A DNA stretch of 64,000 bases from an uncultured Dehalococcoidia bacterium (GTDB taxonomy: Bacteria > Chloroflexota > Dehalococcoidia > Tepidiformales > Tepidiformaceae), in contig CALLPC010000005.1 in the NCBI GenBank assembly GCA_938015525.1, positions 84,171 through 148,170 on the forward strand. Direction: 5' to 3'. Below, one piece after another: positions 41,949 through 50,479 of the stretch. A program made the translations under genes and the position numbers. Numbering within the stretch: the first letter of the stretch is position 1; every line of letters begins with the position of its first letter. Below the pieces are notes generated by a model. The model did not search any database and was not told where the DNA came from. It saw nothing but the letters and a program-made list of their open reading frames with translations.

Positions 41949-41972
41949 CAGTCTCCCCCAGAGAATCAGGAT

Positions 41973-42009
41973 GGCTGGCAGGGGAGGCATCGCCGCACCC
42001 CTGCCAGCC
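41973..42009 (-). terminator. strong hairpin between pstS and pstC
   Basis: Perfect 12-bp stem (GGCTGGCAGGGG/CCCCTGCCAGCC) with a 13-base loop just before the pstC ribosome site; no U-tract. Likely a partial terminator or 3' stabiliser that lets pstS exceed pstCAB in level. Confidence 0.7.
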
Positions 42010-42053
42010 TCTTCTACCCGGACCGGGTCACGTCGCCCCCGGTCGGCAGCACC

Positions 42054-43208
42054 TTATTTCAGGTAGCGGTCCAGTGTCGCCCCGACTTCCGAGCCCTTCG
42101 GGAAGAGCGTCCCGAGCTTCTTCTCCTCGAAGCGCTTCGTGATCGCCGCGTACAGCTCGTCGGTCAGCGGGATGTACCCAACCTCCTTGGTCGGGATGAT
42201 CGGGGTGAAGCTCTTGCTCAGGTAGAACTTCACGAACGCCTGGACCTCAGGCCGGTCAGCCGCCTCCTTCCGGACGTAGATGAAGATCGGCCGGGAGAGC
42301 GGCTGGTACTTGCCACCTCGGATAGTCTCTTCCGACGGCAGGACGCAGTTCCCGTCCCCCTTCTCGTCGATCGCGACCAGCTTCAGCTTGCCGGGGTTCT
42401 CGATGTAGTAGGCGTACCCGAAGTAGCCGAGGGAGTTCTCATCGCCGCTGACGCCCTGGACCAGGATGTTGTCATCTTCGGACGCCTGGTAGTCGCCGCG
42501 GCTCGACTTCGCCTTCCCCATGATCGCCTCGGTGAAGTAATCGAAGGTGCCCGAGTCAGCGCCGGCGCCGTACAGCTTCAGCGGCCGGTCCGGGAACGAA
42601 TCGCGGACCTGCTTCCAGTTCGTGATCTTCCCCTGCGCGTCCGGCTCCCAGATCTTCTTCAGCTCGGCCACCGTCAGGCACTGGGCCCACGTGTTCTTCG
42701 GGCTCACCACCACCGAGAGGCCGTCGTACGCGACCGGCAGTTCGATGTACTCGATGCCCTTCGCCTTGCACGCCTCAACCTCCGTCGGGAGGATCGGCCG
42801 CGAGGCGTCCTGGATGTCCGTCTCGCCGTTGCAGAACTTCTTGAAGCCGCCGCCCGTCCCGGAGATGCCGACCGAAATGCGGACATCCTTGGCGTACTTG
42901 CGGAACTCTTCCGCCGCCGCGGCCGTCACCGGGTACACCGTCGACGACCCGTCGATGATGATTTCACCCTTCAGCTTGGCCAGCTCGGCCTTGTTCGCCG
43001 GCTCCTTCACCTTCTCCGGCGTCGACGTCGGCGCGGGCTTCGTCGCCTGGCCGCCGCCCGCCTGCGTCGCCTGGCCGCCGCTTGCCGGGGTCTCACCCCC
43101 CTTCTCGTCATCGTCGTCGCCGCCGCACGCAACGGCGACCAGGGCGATGAGGGCCAGCAGCGCGCCGAACAGGAGCGCGAACTTCCCTCCCCAAGATTTG
43201 CGAAGCAT
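42054..43208 (-). CDS. pstS: phosphate-binding lipoprotein PstS
   Basis: 384 residues. Signal peptide with lipobox VAVAC (Cys28), an acidic then Gly/Ala/Thr-rich linker (about 29-65), and a PBP fold. Phosphate-ligand segments are [46 protein letters not shown] and [14 protein letters not shown]. The ATG at 43208 follows AGGGGGA by about nine bases; a TTG one codon earlier is not needed. A CATACT -10 lies at 43230-43235 and Pho-box-like repeats lie upstream. Lipid anchoring fits a cell without free periplasm. Confidence 0.97.
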   Translation of the reverse strand: MLRKSWGGKFALLFGALLALIALVAVACGGDDDDEKGGETPASGGQATQAGGGQATKPAPTSTPEKVKEPANKAELAKLKGEIIIDGSSTVYPVTAAAAEEFRKYAKDVRISVGISGTGGGFKKFCNGETDIQDASRPILPTEVEACKAKGIEYIELPVAYDGLSVVVSPKNTWAQCLTVAELKKIWEPDAQGKITNWKQVRDSFPDRPLKLYGAGADSGTFDYFTEAIMGKAKSSRGDYQASEDDNILVQGVSGDENSLGYFGYAYYIENPGKLKLVAIDEKGDGNCVLPSEETIRGGKYQPLSRPIFIYVRKEAADRPEVQAFVKFYLSKSFTPIIPTKEVGYIPLTDELYAAITKRFEEKKLGTLFPKGSEVGATLDRYLK

Positions 43209-43229
43209 CAAAATATTCCCCCTGAAGTC

Positions 43230-43235
43230 AGTATG
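43230..43235 (-). promoter_or_regulatory. -10 element CATACT of pstS
   Basis: Six bases downstream begins AGGGGGA, the ribosome site, so the predicted leader is only about 15 bases. No -35 consensus; activator sites start 33 bases upstream. Confidence 0.5.
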
Positions 43236-43268
43236 GTTGGTGCTTCGCCCGCATGCTCACCCGGGACC

Positions 43269-43285
43269 TTTAACCCGGGTTTAAC
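43269..43285. promoter_or_regulatory. Pho-box-like direct repeat 1
   Basis: TTTAAC-N5-TTTAAC, a perfect 6-base repeat with 11-bp period, upstream of pstS. PhoP/PhoB-type regulators bind such 11-bp-period half-sites. Confidence 0.65.
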
Positions 43286-43320
43286 GCCTCCCTCCCCGCC
43301 GAAACCTTCACAGCCAAGGT

Positions 43321-43337
43321 TTTACACCAGGTTTGCA
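43321..43337. promoter_or_regulatory. Pho-box-like direct repeat 2
   Basis: TTTACA-N5-TTTGCA, again with 11-bp period and in the same orientation, 36 bases from repeat 1. It resembles the TT(A/T/C)ACA half-sites of PhoP. Confidence 0.55.
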
Positions 43338-43493
43338 CCCCCCTGCGGATTCCCCGGCGCCCCTGCGCGACCATTCCCCGGCAGGCGGGCGGACGACGGC
43401 CCCGCCCGCCCGGCACCCCGGCGCCGGGCGCCCGCAGCCCGCCAGTCCCCCGTCCCGGCATCACGCCGGGTGGCAGGCTCCGGGCCCCCGGCG

Positions 43494-43499
43494 CATACT
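43494..43499 (+). promoter_or_regulatory. -10 element CATACT of the response-regulator gene
   Basis: Same hexamer as at pstS, 30 bases before the ATG at 43530, with AGAGG as ribosome site. Confidence 0.45.
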
Positions 43500-43529
43500 C
43501 CCTCCAGCTCCCAACGGCCAGAGGCGCCC

Positions 43530-44207
43530 ATGGCCCAGAAAATCCTCCTCGTCGACGACGAAGCCAACATCCGCGACCTCAGCGCTCTGTACCTCGAAAA
43601 GGAGGGCTTCACCGTCGAGCATGCCGCCGACGGCCGCGACGCGCTCGCCCGCTTCGCCCAGTCACCCCCCGCCCTCGTCGTCCTCGACGTCATGATGCCC
43701 GGCCTGGACGGCTTCGAAGTCCTCCGCGAACTCCGCCGCGAGAGCGACGTGCCCGTCATCATGCTCACCGCCCGCAGCGACGATATCGACAAAATCGTCG
43801 GCCTCGAACTCGGCGCCGACGACTACATGGCCAAGCCGTTCAACCCACGCGAACTCGTCGCCCGCGTCAAGCGCATCCTCCACCGCGTCGAAGGCGGCCG
43901 CCGCCCCCAGAACACCATCGCCGTCGGCAACCTCACCGTCGACAAGGCCCGCCGCGAAGCCCGCGTCGATGGCCAGCTCCTCGACCTCCGCACCAAGGAG
44001 TTCGACCTCCTCGTCGCGTTCGCCGAGAACCCCGGCATCGCCCTCACCCGCGACCAGCTCCTCGGCTCCGTCTGGGGCTACGACTTCGCCGGCGAAACCC
44101 GTACCGTCGATGTCCACGTCCAGCACCTCCGCTCTAAACTGGTGAACGCGACCGTCCAGATCGAAACCCTCCGGGGAGTCGGCTACAAGCTCGTCGAAGC
44201 CGAATGA
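43530..44207 (+). CDS. OmpR/PhoB-family response regulator
   Basis: 225 residues. Receiver domain (1-120) starts ILLVDDEANIRDL, has the phosphoacceptor Asp53 in LVVLDVMMPGLDGFEV, then VIMLTARSDD and the lysine in YMAKPFNPRELVARV. The C-terminal winged helix (about 130-222) contains LDLRTKEFDLLVAF and TVDVHVQHLRSKLV. Divergent orientation to pstS and the following histidine kinase gene identify it as the probable PhoB/PhoP of the phosphate regulon. Repeats at 43269 and 43321 are candidate binding sites. Confidence 0.93.
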   Translation: MAQKILLVDDEANIRDLSALYLEKEGFTVEHAADGRDALARFAQSPPALVVLDVMMPGLDGFEVLRELRRESDVPVIMLTARSDDIDKIVGLELGADDYMAKPFNPRELVARVKRILHRVEGGRRPQNTIAVGNLTVDKARREARVDGQLLDLRTKEFDLLVAFAENPGIALTRDQLLGSVWGYDFAGETRTVDVHVQHLRSKLVNATVQIETLRGVGYKLVEAE

Positions 44208-44266
44208 CCGGCCGCCCACCCGACCGCGGAGTACCGTCCCCCGAATGACCCGCCTCCCCCCGCTCC

Positions 44267-45790
44267 ATGGGTAGCCTCCAGGTCCGCCTCCTCTTCACCT
44301 ACCTCTTCATCATCGCCGTCACCCTCTTCCTTGCCGCCCTCTCCCTCTTCCTGCAGATCGGCGGTTACCGCGACGACATCTCCTACGGCAACCTCGAGGA
44401 CCTCGGCCGGCTCATCAACGCCCAGGCCAACGCCGAGCTCCAGGCCCGCCTCGAAACCGCCCCCGGCGACCCCGTCCCAACGACCAACGACCTCCTCCTC
44501 ACCCTCAGGAACTTCCTCGGCCGCCCCAACCGCGTCTCCGCCGAGACTGCCCTCGCCCTCGTCGATGCCAGCGGCCGCGTCATCCCGGGCCTCACCTCCG
44601 CCCCCGCCGACCTCGCCCTCGATGATGCCGTCGTCCGCGACCTCGTCAGCCAGCCGCCCCCGCCGCCCGGCTCCCCCGCCGCCCTCGAACCCCGCCGCTG
44701 CCGCCTCGAGGTCCCCGGCCGCGAACCCCTCCTTTGCGTCGCCATGGCCCTCGAACCCGAGGTCCTCGCTGCCCTGGCCGAGTCCGGCGCCGCCGCCATC
44801 ATCGTCGCCCGCCCTGCCGCCAGTCTCGGGGAAATCGTCGGCGACCTCATGCCCCGGCTCCTCTTCTCCGGCCTCATCGGCGTCGCCGCCGCCCTCGTCC
44901 TCGGCTTCGCCTTCAGCCAGAGCGTCGCCTCGCCCCTCCGCAACATCGCCCGCGCCGCCCGTTCCGTCGCGCGCGGCAACTACCGCCAGCGCGTCCCTGC
45001 CACCGGCCCCCGCGAAGTCCGCGACCTCGCTGCAAACTTCAACCGCATGACCGAAGAAGTCCAGCGCTCCCAGCAAACCCTCCGCGACTTCCTTGCCAAC
45101 ATCTCCCACGAACTCAAAACCCCGCTCACCTCCATCCGCGGCTTCTCCGAGGCCATCCTCGATGGCACCATCGACGACCCCGAAGGCATCCAGCGCTCCG
45201 CCCGCGTCATCAGCGACGAATCCGCCCGCGTCCTCCGCCTCGTCCAGGAACTCCTCGACCTCTCCCGCATCGAATCCGGCCAGGTCTCCATGGAGCAGCA
45301 CGACGTCGACCTCGCCGAGCTCTTCGCCCACCTCGCCGATGTCTTCTCCCTCCGCGCCGAAGAACGCCGGGTCACCCTCGAATTCGTCGCCACCGGCACC
45401 GCCCGCGTCCGCGGCGATTTCGAACGCCTCGAGCAGGTCCTCAACAATCTCATCGACAACGCCCTCCGCTACACCCCCCCGGGCGGCACCGTCCGGGTTG
45501 CCTGCCGCGACCTCCAGCCGGGTACCCTCCAGGTCGCCGTCAGCGATACCGGGCCCGGCATCCCCCCGGAGGACCTCCCCCACCTCTTCGAACGGTTCTA
45601 CCGGAGCAGGCACAGCCGTGAGCCGAACGACGGCCGGAAAGGCCACGGCCTCGGCCTCGCCATCGCCCGCGAAATCGTCCGCGCCCACGGCGGCGAGATC
45701 TGGGCCACGAGCGAGCTCGGCCGCGGCACCACCTTCGTCTTCACCCTCCCCATCGCGGGCCGAGCAGCGCCTCGAGCCGCCGCGCGATGA
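44267..45790 (+). CDS. PhoR-type sensor histidine kinase
   Basis: 507 residues. Two membrane helices (about 8-30 and 200-222) flank an extracytoplasmic sensor region. HAMP (about 223-275), HisKA with phosphoacceptor His281 in NISHELKTPLTSIRG, and HATPase_c with N box LNNLIDNALRYTPPGG, G1 VSDTGPGIP, F box and G2 GHGLGLAIAREIV follow. It lies 59 bases after its response regulator gene. Unlike many PhoR proteins it lacks a PAS domain after HAMP; phosphate control may come through PstB/PhoU contacts. Its 3' end overlaps the convergent kinase gene by 50 bases. Confidence 0.93.
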   Translation: MGSLQVRLLFTYLFIIAVTLFLAALSLFLQIGGYRDDISYGNLEDLGRLINAQANAELQARLETAPGDPVPTTNDLLLTLRNFLGRPNRVSAETALALVDASGRVIPGLTSAPADLALDDAVVRDLVSQPPPPPGSPAALEPRRCRLEVPGREPLLCVAMALEPEVLAALAESGAAAIIVARPAASLGEIVGDLMPRLLFSGLIGVAAALVLGFAFSQSVASPLRNIARAARSVARGNYRQRVPATGPREVRDLAANFNRMTEEVQRSQQTLRDFLANISHELKTPLTSIRGFSEAILDGTIDDPEGIQRSARVISDESARVLRLVQELLDLSRIESGQVSMEQHDVDLAELFAHLADVFSLRAEERRVTLEFVATGTARVRGDFERLEQVLNNLIDNALRYTPPGGTVRVACRDLQPGTLQVAVSDTGPGIPPEDLPHLFERFYRSRHSREPNDGRKGHGLGLAIAREIVRAHGGEIWATSELGRGTTFVFTLPIAGRAAPRAAAR

Positions 45791-46703
45791 CGTCCAGCGT
45801 CCGCCCTGCCGACAGCGCACCGAACCGCCCCGCCCACCCCGCCATCACCACCGCCATCCGGTACAGCCCCGTGGCTTCGTAGTACTCCAGCGCTTCCAGC
45901 GGCCGCCCCGTCACCGCCGCGTACGCCTCCGAGAGCAGCGTCTCCCCATGCGGCCCTCCCATCCCGCCGAAGACCGTCTGCAGCGCCGCATAGAACCCCA
46001 GGTCAGCGCGCGGGTCGCCCAGCCCGGCCAGCTCCCAGTCCACCACTGCCGCTACCCGGTCACCCGCGAAAAGGAAATTCCCCGGGTTCGGGTCGCCGTG
46101 CAGCAGTGCGAGGCGCGCATCAGCCGGCCGGTTCGCCCGCAGCCACTCCCCCAGCCCCACCAGGAGCGGCGCCCGCCCAATCCGCAGCCGCTCTGCCCGC
46201 GCCCGCCACGGCCCGAGCTCCGCCTCCAGCGGGTCATCCGCGCCGCCCGTCGCGAGGAACCCCAGCCCGGCCGACCGCCAGTCGACTGCGTGGACCGCCG
46301 CCAGCGCCTCCGCCGCCGCCAGCAGCCGCGGCGACCGCCCGGACCAGAAGAGCGGCAGCGTCTCGCCCCGTACCCGGCCCATGACGAAGAACGGCGTCCC
46401 GAGCACCTCACCCGTCGGTTCGAACCACAGCACTGCAGGCACGGGCACTGCCGTCGCCGCCAGCGCACGCATCACCCGGAACTGCCGCCCCACGTCGTAC
46501 GGCGCGAGGATACCGTCCTCCCGCTGCGGCCGGAGCACCATCGGCAGCCTCCACTCCAGCCCCTCCGCCCATACCTGCAGGTCGAACGCCAGCGTCACGT
46601 TGCTCGCCCCGGCCGGCATCCCGCGCGGGTTCACCACCGCCACCCGCTCTGCCGCCGGCAGCCGCTCCGCGATGAACGTCCCCAGCCGCTCCGTCCACTC
46701 CAT
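45741..46703 (-). CDS. APH-family phosphotransferase
   Basis: 320 residues. PRGMPAGASNVTLAFDL (N-lobe), LALLHGDPNPGNFLFAGDRV (catalytic Asp and Asn) and AAVVDWELAGLGDPRADLGF (metal Asp) mark the ACAD10/11-like branch of the APH fold. The ATG overlaps the stop of a paralogous kinase gene (TGATG). About 50 bases of the 3' end are antisense to the end of the PhoR-type gene. By analogy with ACAD-linked APH proteins a hydroxyacyl-CoA kinase activity is possible; no acyl-CoA dehydrogenase gene is adjacent here, but two SDR genes are. Confidence 0.8.
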   Translation of the reverse strand: MEWTERLGTFIAERLPAAERVAVVNPRGMPAGASNVTLAFDLQVWAEGLEWRLPMVLRPQREDGILAPYDVGRQFRVMRALAATAVPVPAVLWFEPTGEVLGTPFFVMGRVRGETLPLFWSGRSPRLLAAAEALAAVHAVDWRSAGLGFLATGGADDPLEAELGPWRARAERLRIGRAPLLVGLGEWLRANRPADARLALLHGDPNPGNFLFAGDRVAAVVDWELAGLGDPRADLGFYAALQTVFGGMGGPHGETLLSEAYAAVTGRPLEALEYYEATGLYRMAVVMAGWAGRFGALSAGRTLDVIARRLEALLGPRWGG

Positions 46704-47638
46704 CAGTCGAGCTCGGCCAGCGCCATCCCGAGCAGCTCGCCCACCTGCTCCAGCGTGTACCACGGCACGCCCCCGTTCCCGTACCTCCGCCAGCCGAAAT
46801 GGATCACCCCCAGCTGCCACAGCCACGCCGCCCGGAACCAGCGCAGGTCCCCGGTCTCGCGCCCGCTCGCCGCCCGGTACCGCCGCGCGAACGGCTGCTC
46901 CCCCGCCGGCCCGAACGGCGCCCCCTTCAAATGGGCGAGCGCCAGGAGCTGCCCGACGTCCATCCGCGGGTCCGAGATTTTCGCCTCCTCCCAGTCGACC
47001 ACCGCCACCACCTCACCGCCCCGGAAGAGGTAGTTGAAGACGTTGATGTCGCCCTGGCAGAGCGCCAGCCGCCCGTCCCCGGGCACCGTTTCCCGGAGCC
47101 GCCCCAGTGCCTCCCGCAGGAACGGCTCCCCCAGGCAGCCGAACGCCCCCATCCGCCGCTCCACCACCGCCAGCTCCTCCGCCAGCGCCTCCCTCGCGCT
47201 CCCGGGCACCCCGAGGAACCCAAGCCCCGCCGCCTGCCAGTCCAGCCCGTGAATCCGCGCCACCGTCCGCGTAAACGCATCGAAGTCCGCGTCTGGGGCC
47301 AGCCCCATGTGCGGCGCCTCCACCCACTCCAGCACGATGAACGGTGCCCCCAGCACCCCCGCATCCGGCTCCATCCCCAGCACCCGCGGCACCGGGATGC
47401 TCGTGCCCGCCAGCGCCGCGATGACCCGCCCCTCCCGGACCACGTCGTACGGCTCGAAAATCCCCCGCTCCCGCTGCAGCCGCAGGCAGACCGCCCGCGC
47501 CCCACTCGAAAGCAGCTCTGCCCGGCAGGTGATGTTCGATGCCCCGCCATCGACGGGCGTGATCGACCCTACCCGGGCATCCTCGAACCCGGGCAGCCGG
47601 TTCAGCCACGCCTCGAAATCCCCCGGACGCGGTATCAC
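46703..47638 (-). CDS. APH-family phosphotransferase (paralogue)
   Basis: 311 residues. Core motifs are PVDGGASNITCRAELL, LALCQGDINVFNYLFRGGEV with Asp and Asn, and VAVVDWEEAKISDPRMDVGQ. The usual His before Gly-Asp in the catalytic loop is Gln here. The GTG at 47638 is fixed by TAGAAT seven bases upstream, a leaderless arrangement; the frame is open much further but without resemblance. It is co-transcribed with the next kinase gene. Substrate unknown; an acyl-CoA kinase is more plausible than drug resistance. Confidence 0.78.
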   Translation of the reverse strand: MIPRPGDFEAWLNRLPGFEDARVGSITPVDGGASNITCRAELLSSGARAVCLRLQRERGIFEPYDVVREGRVIAALAGTSIPVPRVLGMEPDAGVLGAPFIVLEWVEAPHMGLAPDADFDAFTRTVARIHGLDWQAAGLGFLGVPGSAREALAEELAVVERRMGAFGCLGEPFLREALGRLRETVPGDGRLALCQGDINVFNYLFRGGEVVAVVDWEEAKISDPRMDVGQLLALAHLKGAPFGPAGEQPFARRYRAASGRETGDLRWFRAAWLWQLGVIHFGWRRYGNGGVPWYTLEQVGELLGMALAELD

Positions 47639-47645
47639 GCCTGCG

Positions 47646-47651
47646 ATTCTA
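47646..47651 (-). promoter_or_regulatory. -10 element TAGAAT, leaderless
   Basis: TAGAAT is followed by seven bases and a GTG at 47638, giving the two kinase genes their own promoter downstream of the SDR genes. Confidence 0.5.
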
Positions 47652-47688
47652 CGCTCCCCGCCGCCGGTCCCCGCCCGTACCGCGCGTC

Positions 47689-48465
47689 TTACCGCGCGTC
47701 GTAACCCCCGTCCACCGGCAGGACCGCCCCCGTGATGAACGAGGCATCGCCGCTTGCGAGGAACGCCACCGCTGCGGCGACCTCCTCCGGCCGCCCCAGC
47801 CGCCCGATCGGGTGCAGCCCCACCAGGAACTCCTCCGCCATCTCCATCGAACGAATCTCCTCCGTCATCGGCGTCACGATGTACCCCGGGGCCACCGCAT
47901 TCACCCGCACCCCCCGCCGCCCGTAGATGATGGCGAACTGCCGCGTCAGCCCGACCACGCCGTGCTTCGCCGCCGTGTAGGCGCCCGCCCCCGGGAGCAC
48001 CGGCGAGCGCTCCGCCCCGGGCGCCGGCGGCCCGACCAGCCCGTTCAGCCCCGCCACCGAAGCCGTATTCACGACCGCCCCGCCCCCCAGCTCCGCCAGC
48101 TTCGCGCAGCCGTGGAAGCAGCCGTAGTACACCCCCGTCAGGTTCACCGCGATGGTCGCCTCCCATGAATGCCCCCGGCCTCCGATGCCGGCGTTGTTGA
48201 ACACCACATCCAGCCCGCCCAGCTCCCGTGCCGTGCAGTCCAGCGCGGCCACGAACGCGCCCTCGTCGGTCACGTCCAGCGCAATCGCCAGGCTCCGGCC
48301 GCCGTGCTCCGCAATCGCCGCCGCCACCCGCTCCGCCCCCTCCCGGTTGATATCGGCGCACGCCACTGCCGCTCCCTCCGCCGCCAGGCGCAGGGCCGCA
48401 GCCTCACCGATGCCCGAGGCTGCGCCCGTCACGAACGCTACCCGGCCGTCGAATCGGCCGGCCAT
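47689..48465 (-). CDS. short-chain dehydrogenase/reductase
   Basis: 258 residues of the classical SDR type. Cofactor motif FVTGAASGIGEAAAL, Asp in CADINREG (suggesting NAD preference), VFNNAGIGG, catalytic Ser in VNTASVAGL and YTAAKHG for the YxxxK pair, and the C-terminal FITGAVLPVDGGYDA. An insertion (about 150-165, GPPAPGAERSPVLPG) separates Ser and Tyr. It starts two bases after the stop of another SDR gene and is likely co-expressed with it. Substrate unknown. Confidence 0.9.
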   Translation of the reverse strand: MAGRFDGRVAFVTGAASGIGEAAALRLAAEGAAVACADINREGAERVAAAIAEHGGRSLAIALDVTDEGAFVAALDCTARELGGLDVVFNNAGIGGRGHSWEATIAVNLTGVYYGCFHGCAKLAELGGGAVVNTASVAGLNGLVGPPAPGAERSPVLPGAGAYTAAKHGVVGLTRQFAIIYGRRGVRVNAVAPGYIVTPMTEEIRSMEMAEEFLVGLHPIGRLGRPEEVAAAVAFLASGDASFITGAVLPVDGGYDAR

Positions 48466-48467
48466 CC

Positions 48468-49418
48468 CTACGCCTGCTCCGGCGGCCGCGGGTTCACCAG
48501 CCCCGCTCCCAGCGTCCCCGGGAACACCTCGATGAGCGACTCCAGGTCCCAGCCGCCCTTCTTGTAAATCGTCTTCTCCCGCGTCGGCAGGCTCATCAGG
48601 CTGATCTCGTCGCCGCCGACGATGAAGTCCCGCCCGTTCACGTTCGCCGCCTCCGGGAGGCACAGGTACACCACCAGCGGCGCGACCAGCTCGGGCGCCA
48701 TCGACGCAATCCTGGCAATCGCCTCCTCCGCCGAGGTCGACGGCGTCGCCGGTTCCTGCCCCTGTGCGGCCAGCTGCGCCCGGCGGGCACGCGCCGCCTC
48801 CATCTCCGGGCTCAGCGTCAGCCGCGTCGCAGCCCGCGGCCGAATCGCGTTCGCTGTCACCCCGTACTTGCCCAGGTCCAGCGCCAGCGTCCGCGTCAGC
48901 CCCACGATCCCCTCCTTCGCCGCCGCGTAGTTCGCCTGCCCGAGGTTCCCGAGCCCGCTCTCCGAGCTCGTGTTGATGATCCGCCCGCCCCGCTGCTGCC
49001 GGAACACCATCGCCGCGTGCTTCGTGATGGTGAAGTGCCCCTTCAGGTGGACGGCGATGACCGCATCCCACTCCGCCTCCGTCATGTTGAAGATGATCCG
49101 GTCACGCAGGATGCCGGCGTTGTTCACCAGGATGTCCAGCCGCCCCCAGGTGTCGAGCGCCTGCTTCACGATCGCCTCGCCGTCCGCCATCGAGGTCACG
49201 TCACCGAAGTTCGGGACGGCCTCCCCGCCCATCTTCTTGATCTCCGCCACCACCTCCTCCGCCGGCGTCGTGTCCCGGCCCTCGCCCGCCGCGCTCCCGC
49301 CGACGTCGTTCACGATGACGCGGCAGCCCTCGCGTGCCAGCGCCAGCGCCTCCGCGCGGCCGATCCCCCGGCCGGCACCCGTCACGATGGCAACCTTCCC
49401 TTCGAGTCTCCCGGGCAT
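48468..49418 (-). CDS. short-chain dehydrogenase/reductase with C-terminal extension
   Basis: 316 residues. Cofactor motif IVTGAGRGIGRAEAL, then an insertion with VGGSAAGEGRDTTPAEEVV, LVNNAGILRDRIIFNMTEAE, catalytic INTSSESGLGN and YAAAKEG. The first part resembles the hydroxyacyl-CoA dehydrogenase of peroxisomal multifunctional enzyme type 2. About 50 extra C-terminal residues (LPTREKTIYKKGGWDLESLI) follow the SDR core and may form a subunit contact. AGGAGA lies nine bases before the ATG. Together with the next SDR it suggests beta-oxidation-like chemistry. Confidence 0.88.
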   Translation of the reverse strand: MPGRLEGKVAIVTGAGRGIGRAEALALAREGCRVIVNDVGGSAAGEGRDTTPAEEVVAEIKKMGGEAVPNFGDVTSMADGEAIVKQALDTWGRLDILVNNAGILRDRIIFNMTEAEWDAVIAVHLKGHFTITKHAAMVFRQQRGGRIINTSSESGLGNLGQANYAAAKEGIVGLTRTLALDLGKYGVTANAIRPRAATRLTLSPEMEAARARRAQLAAQGQEPATPSTSAEEAIARIASMAPELVAPLVVYLCLPEAANVNGRDFIVGGDEISLMSLPTREKTIYKKGGWDLESLIEVFPGTLGAGLVNPRPPEQA

Positions 49419-49541
49419 CTGTCCAAGTCTCCTGCTGTAGGGGTCAGTCCGGCCGGGCCCTCGCGCCGCGGCCGCGCGAGAATCTACCACCTCCCCCGCC
49501 CGCTGTCTTTCGCCCGCCGCGAACGAAACCCCGCCGCCCGC

Positions 49542-49547
49542 TACCAT
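49542..49547 (+). promoter_or_regulatory. -10 element TACCAT, leaderless
   Basis: GCTACCAT is followed by six bases and the GTG at 49554. Confidence 0.55.
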
Positions 49548-49553
49548 CACCCC

Positions 49554-50309
49554 GTGCCCCGCCTCCTCGTCCTCGTCCCTCACCCCGACGACGAAGCCTA
49601 CAGTGCCGCCGGCACCCTCGCCCTCGCGGCCCGCGCCGGCTGGCACTGCACCGTCATCGCCGTCTCTGCCGGTGAATGCGGCGAGTGCCACACCGGTGAG
49701 GCCGCGACCCCCGCCGCCCTCGCCGACCTCCGCCTCCGCGAGCTCGGGGCCGCCTGCACGGTGCTCGGCGCCGTCGCCGGGCCCTCGCCCCGCCTCCCCG
49801 ACGGCGGTCTCCCCGGGCACCCCGGCCTCCTCGCCGCCGTCTCCGACGCCATCACCGCCTGCGCGCCCGACCTCCTCATGACCCTCGGCCCCGATGGCGC
49901 CTACGGCCACCCGGACCACCTCGCCCTCCACCGCGCCGTCGTCGCGGCCGTCGAAGCTCTGCCCGACCCCCCGGCGCTCCTCTTCGCAGCTTTCCCCCCC
50001 GGCCTCTTCCGCCCCCAGTACGAGCGCTGCCGCCCCATCCTCGGCAACCCGCCCGCCCTCCAGCCGGACCGCCTCGGGGTCGTCACCCCGGACCTCCGCG
50101 TCCCCATCACGGCCGTCGCCGACGTCAAGCTCACCGCCATCGCCGCCCACCGCTCCCAGCTGCCCGGCGGCGACCCACACGCACTCTTCCCCCCGGGCAT
50201 CGTTGCGGCGCTCCTCGGCGAAGAATGGTTCATCCTCCACCGACAGGTCGACCGGCACCGGGTCGCGCCGCTCCTGTCCGCCCTCCAAACGACACCCGGG
50301 GGAACCTGA
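49554..50309 (+). CDS. PIG-L/LmbE-family N-acetylglucosaminyl deacetylase
   Basis: Zinc-dependent deacetylase of GlcNAc-linked compounds. 251 residues. VLVPHPDDEAYSAAGTLAL carries the HPDDE zinc/catalytic motif at the very N-terminus and GAYGHPDHLALHRAV the second zinc histidine. The GTG start is supported by TACCAT six bases upstream. It faces the DUF503 gene in the same direction but that gene has its own -10. Possible roles include low-molecular-weight thiol synthesis (BshB/MshB-like) or glycan processing; no thiol-synthesis partner is nearby. Confidence 0.9.
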   Translation: MPRLLVLVPHPDDEAYSAAGTLALAARAGWHCTVIAVSAGECGECHTGEAATPAALADLRLRELGAACTVLGAVAGPSPRLPDGGLPGHPGLLAAVSDAITACAPDLLMTLGPDGAYGHPDHLALHRAVVAAVEALPDPPALLFAAFPPGLFRPQYERCRPILGNPPALQPDRLGVVTPDLRVPITAVADVKLTAIAAHRSQLPGGDPHALFPPGIVAALLGEEWFILHRQVDRHRVAPLLSALQTTPGGT

Positions 50310-50467
50310 ACCCCTCGACCGTCGCCTCCCCCAGGGTGCCCCGCATCCCCGCCCGCCCCGCAGCCGCCCGCATCATCGGCGCCCTCCTGCTGGCGTTCGT
50401 CCTCCTCGGCGGCCCACGCGACGGCTTCCCCGCCGCTGAGGCCGTCGCCCCTGCGGACCGCCCTGCC

Positions 50468-50473
50468 TACACT
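50468..50473 (+). promoter_or_regulatory. -10 element TACACT, leaderless
   Basis: CCTACACT is followed by six bases and the GTG at 50480. Confidence 0.55.
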
Positions 50474-50479
50474 CAGCCC

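Larger units (their letters stand above)
43209..43529. other. 321-bp divergent control region of the phosphate regulon
   Basis: Between pstS (minus) and the response-regulator gene (plus). It contains two 11-bp-period direct repeats, two CATACT -10 elements facing outward and no supported gene. Confidence 0.75.

Noticed and set aside
42999..43100. Repeats in the pstS linker region as a mobile or regulatory repeat
   Set aside because: They encode the Gly/Gln/Ala/Thr linker of a lipoprotein, a common low-complexity feature.
50310..50479. Signal-peptide-like extension in frame with the DUF503 protein
   Set aside because: DUF503 proteins are about 95 residues and cytoplasmic, and a TACACT element six bases before the GTG at 50480 fixes the start.
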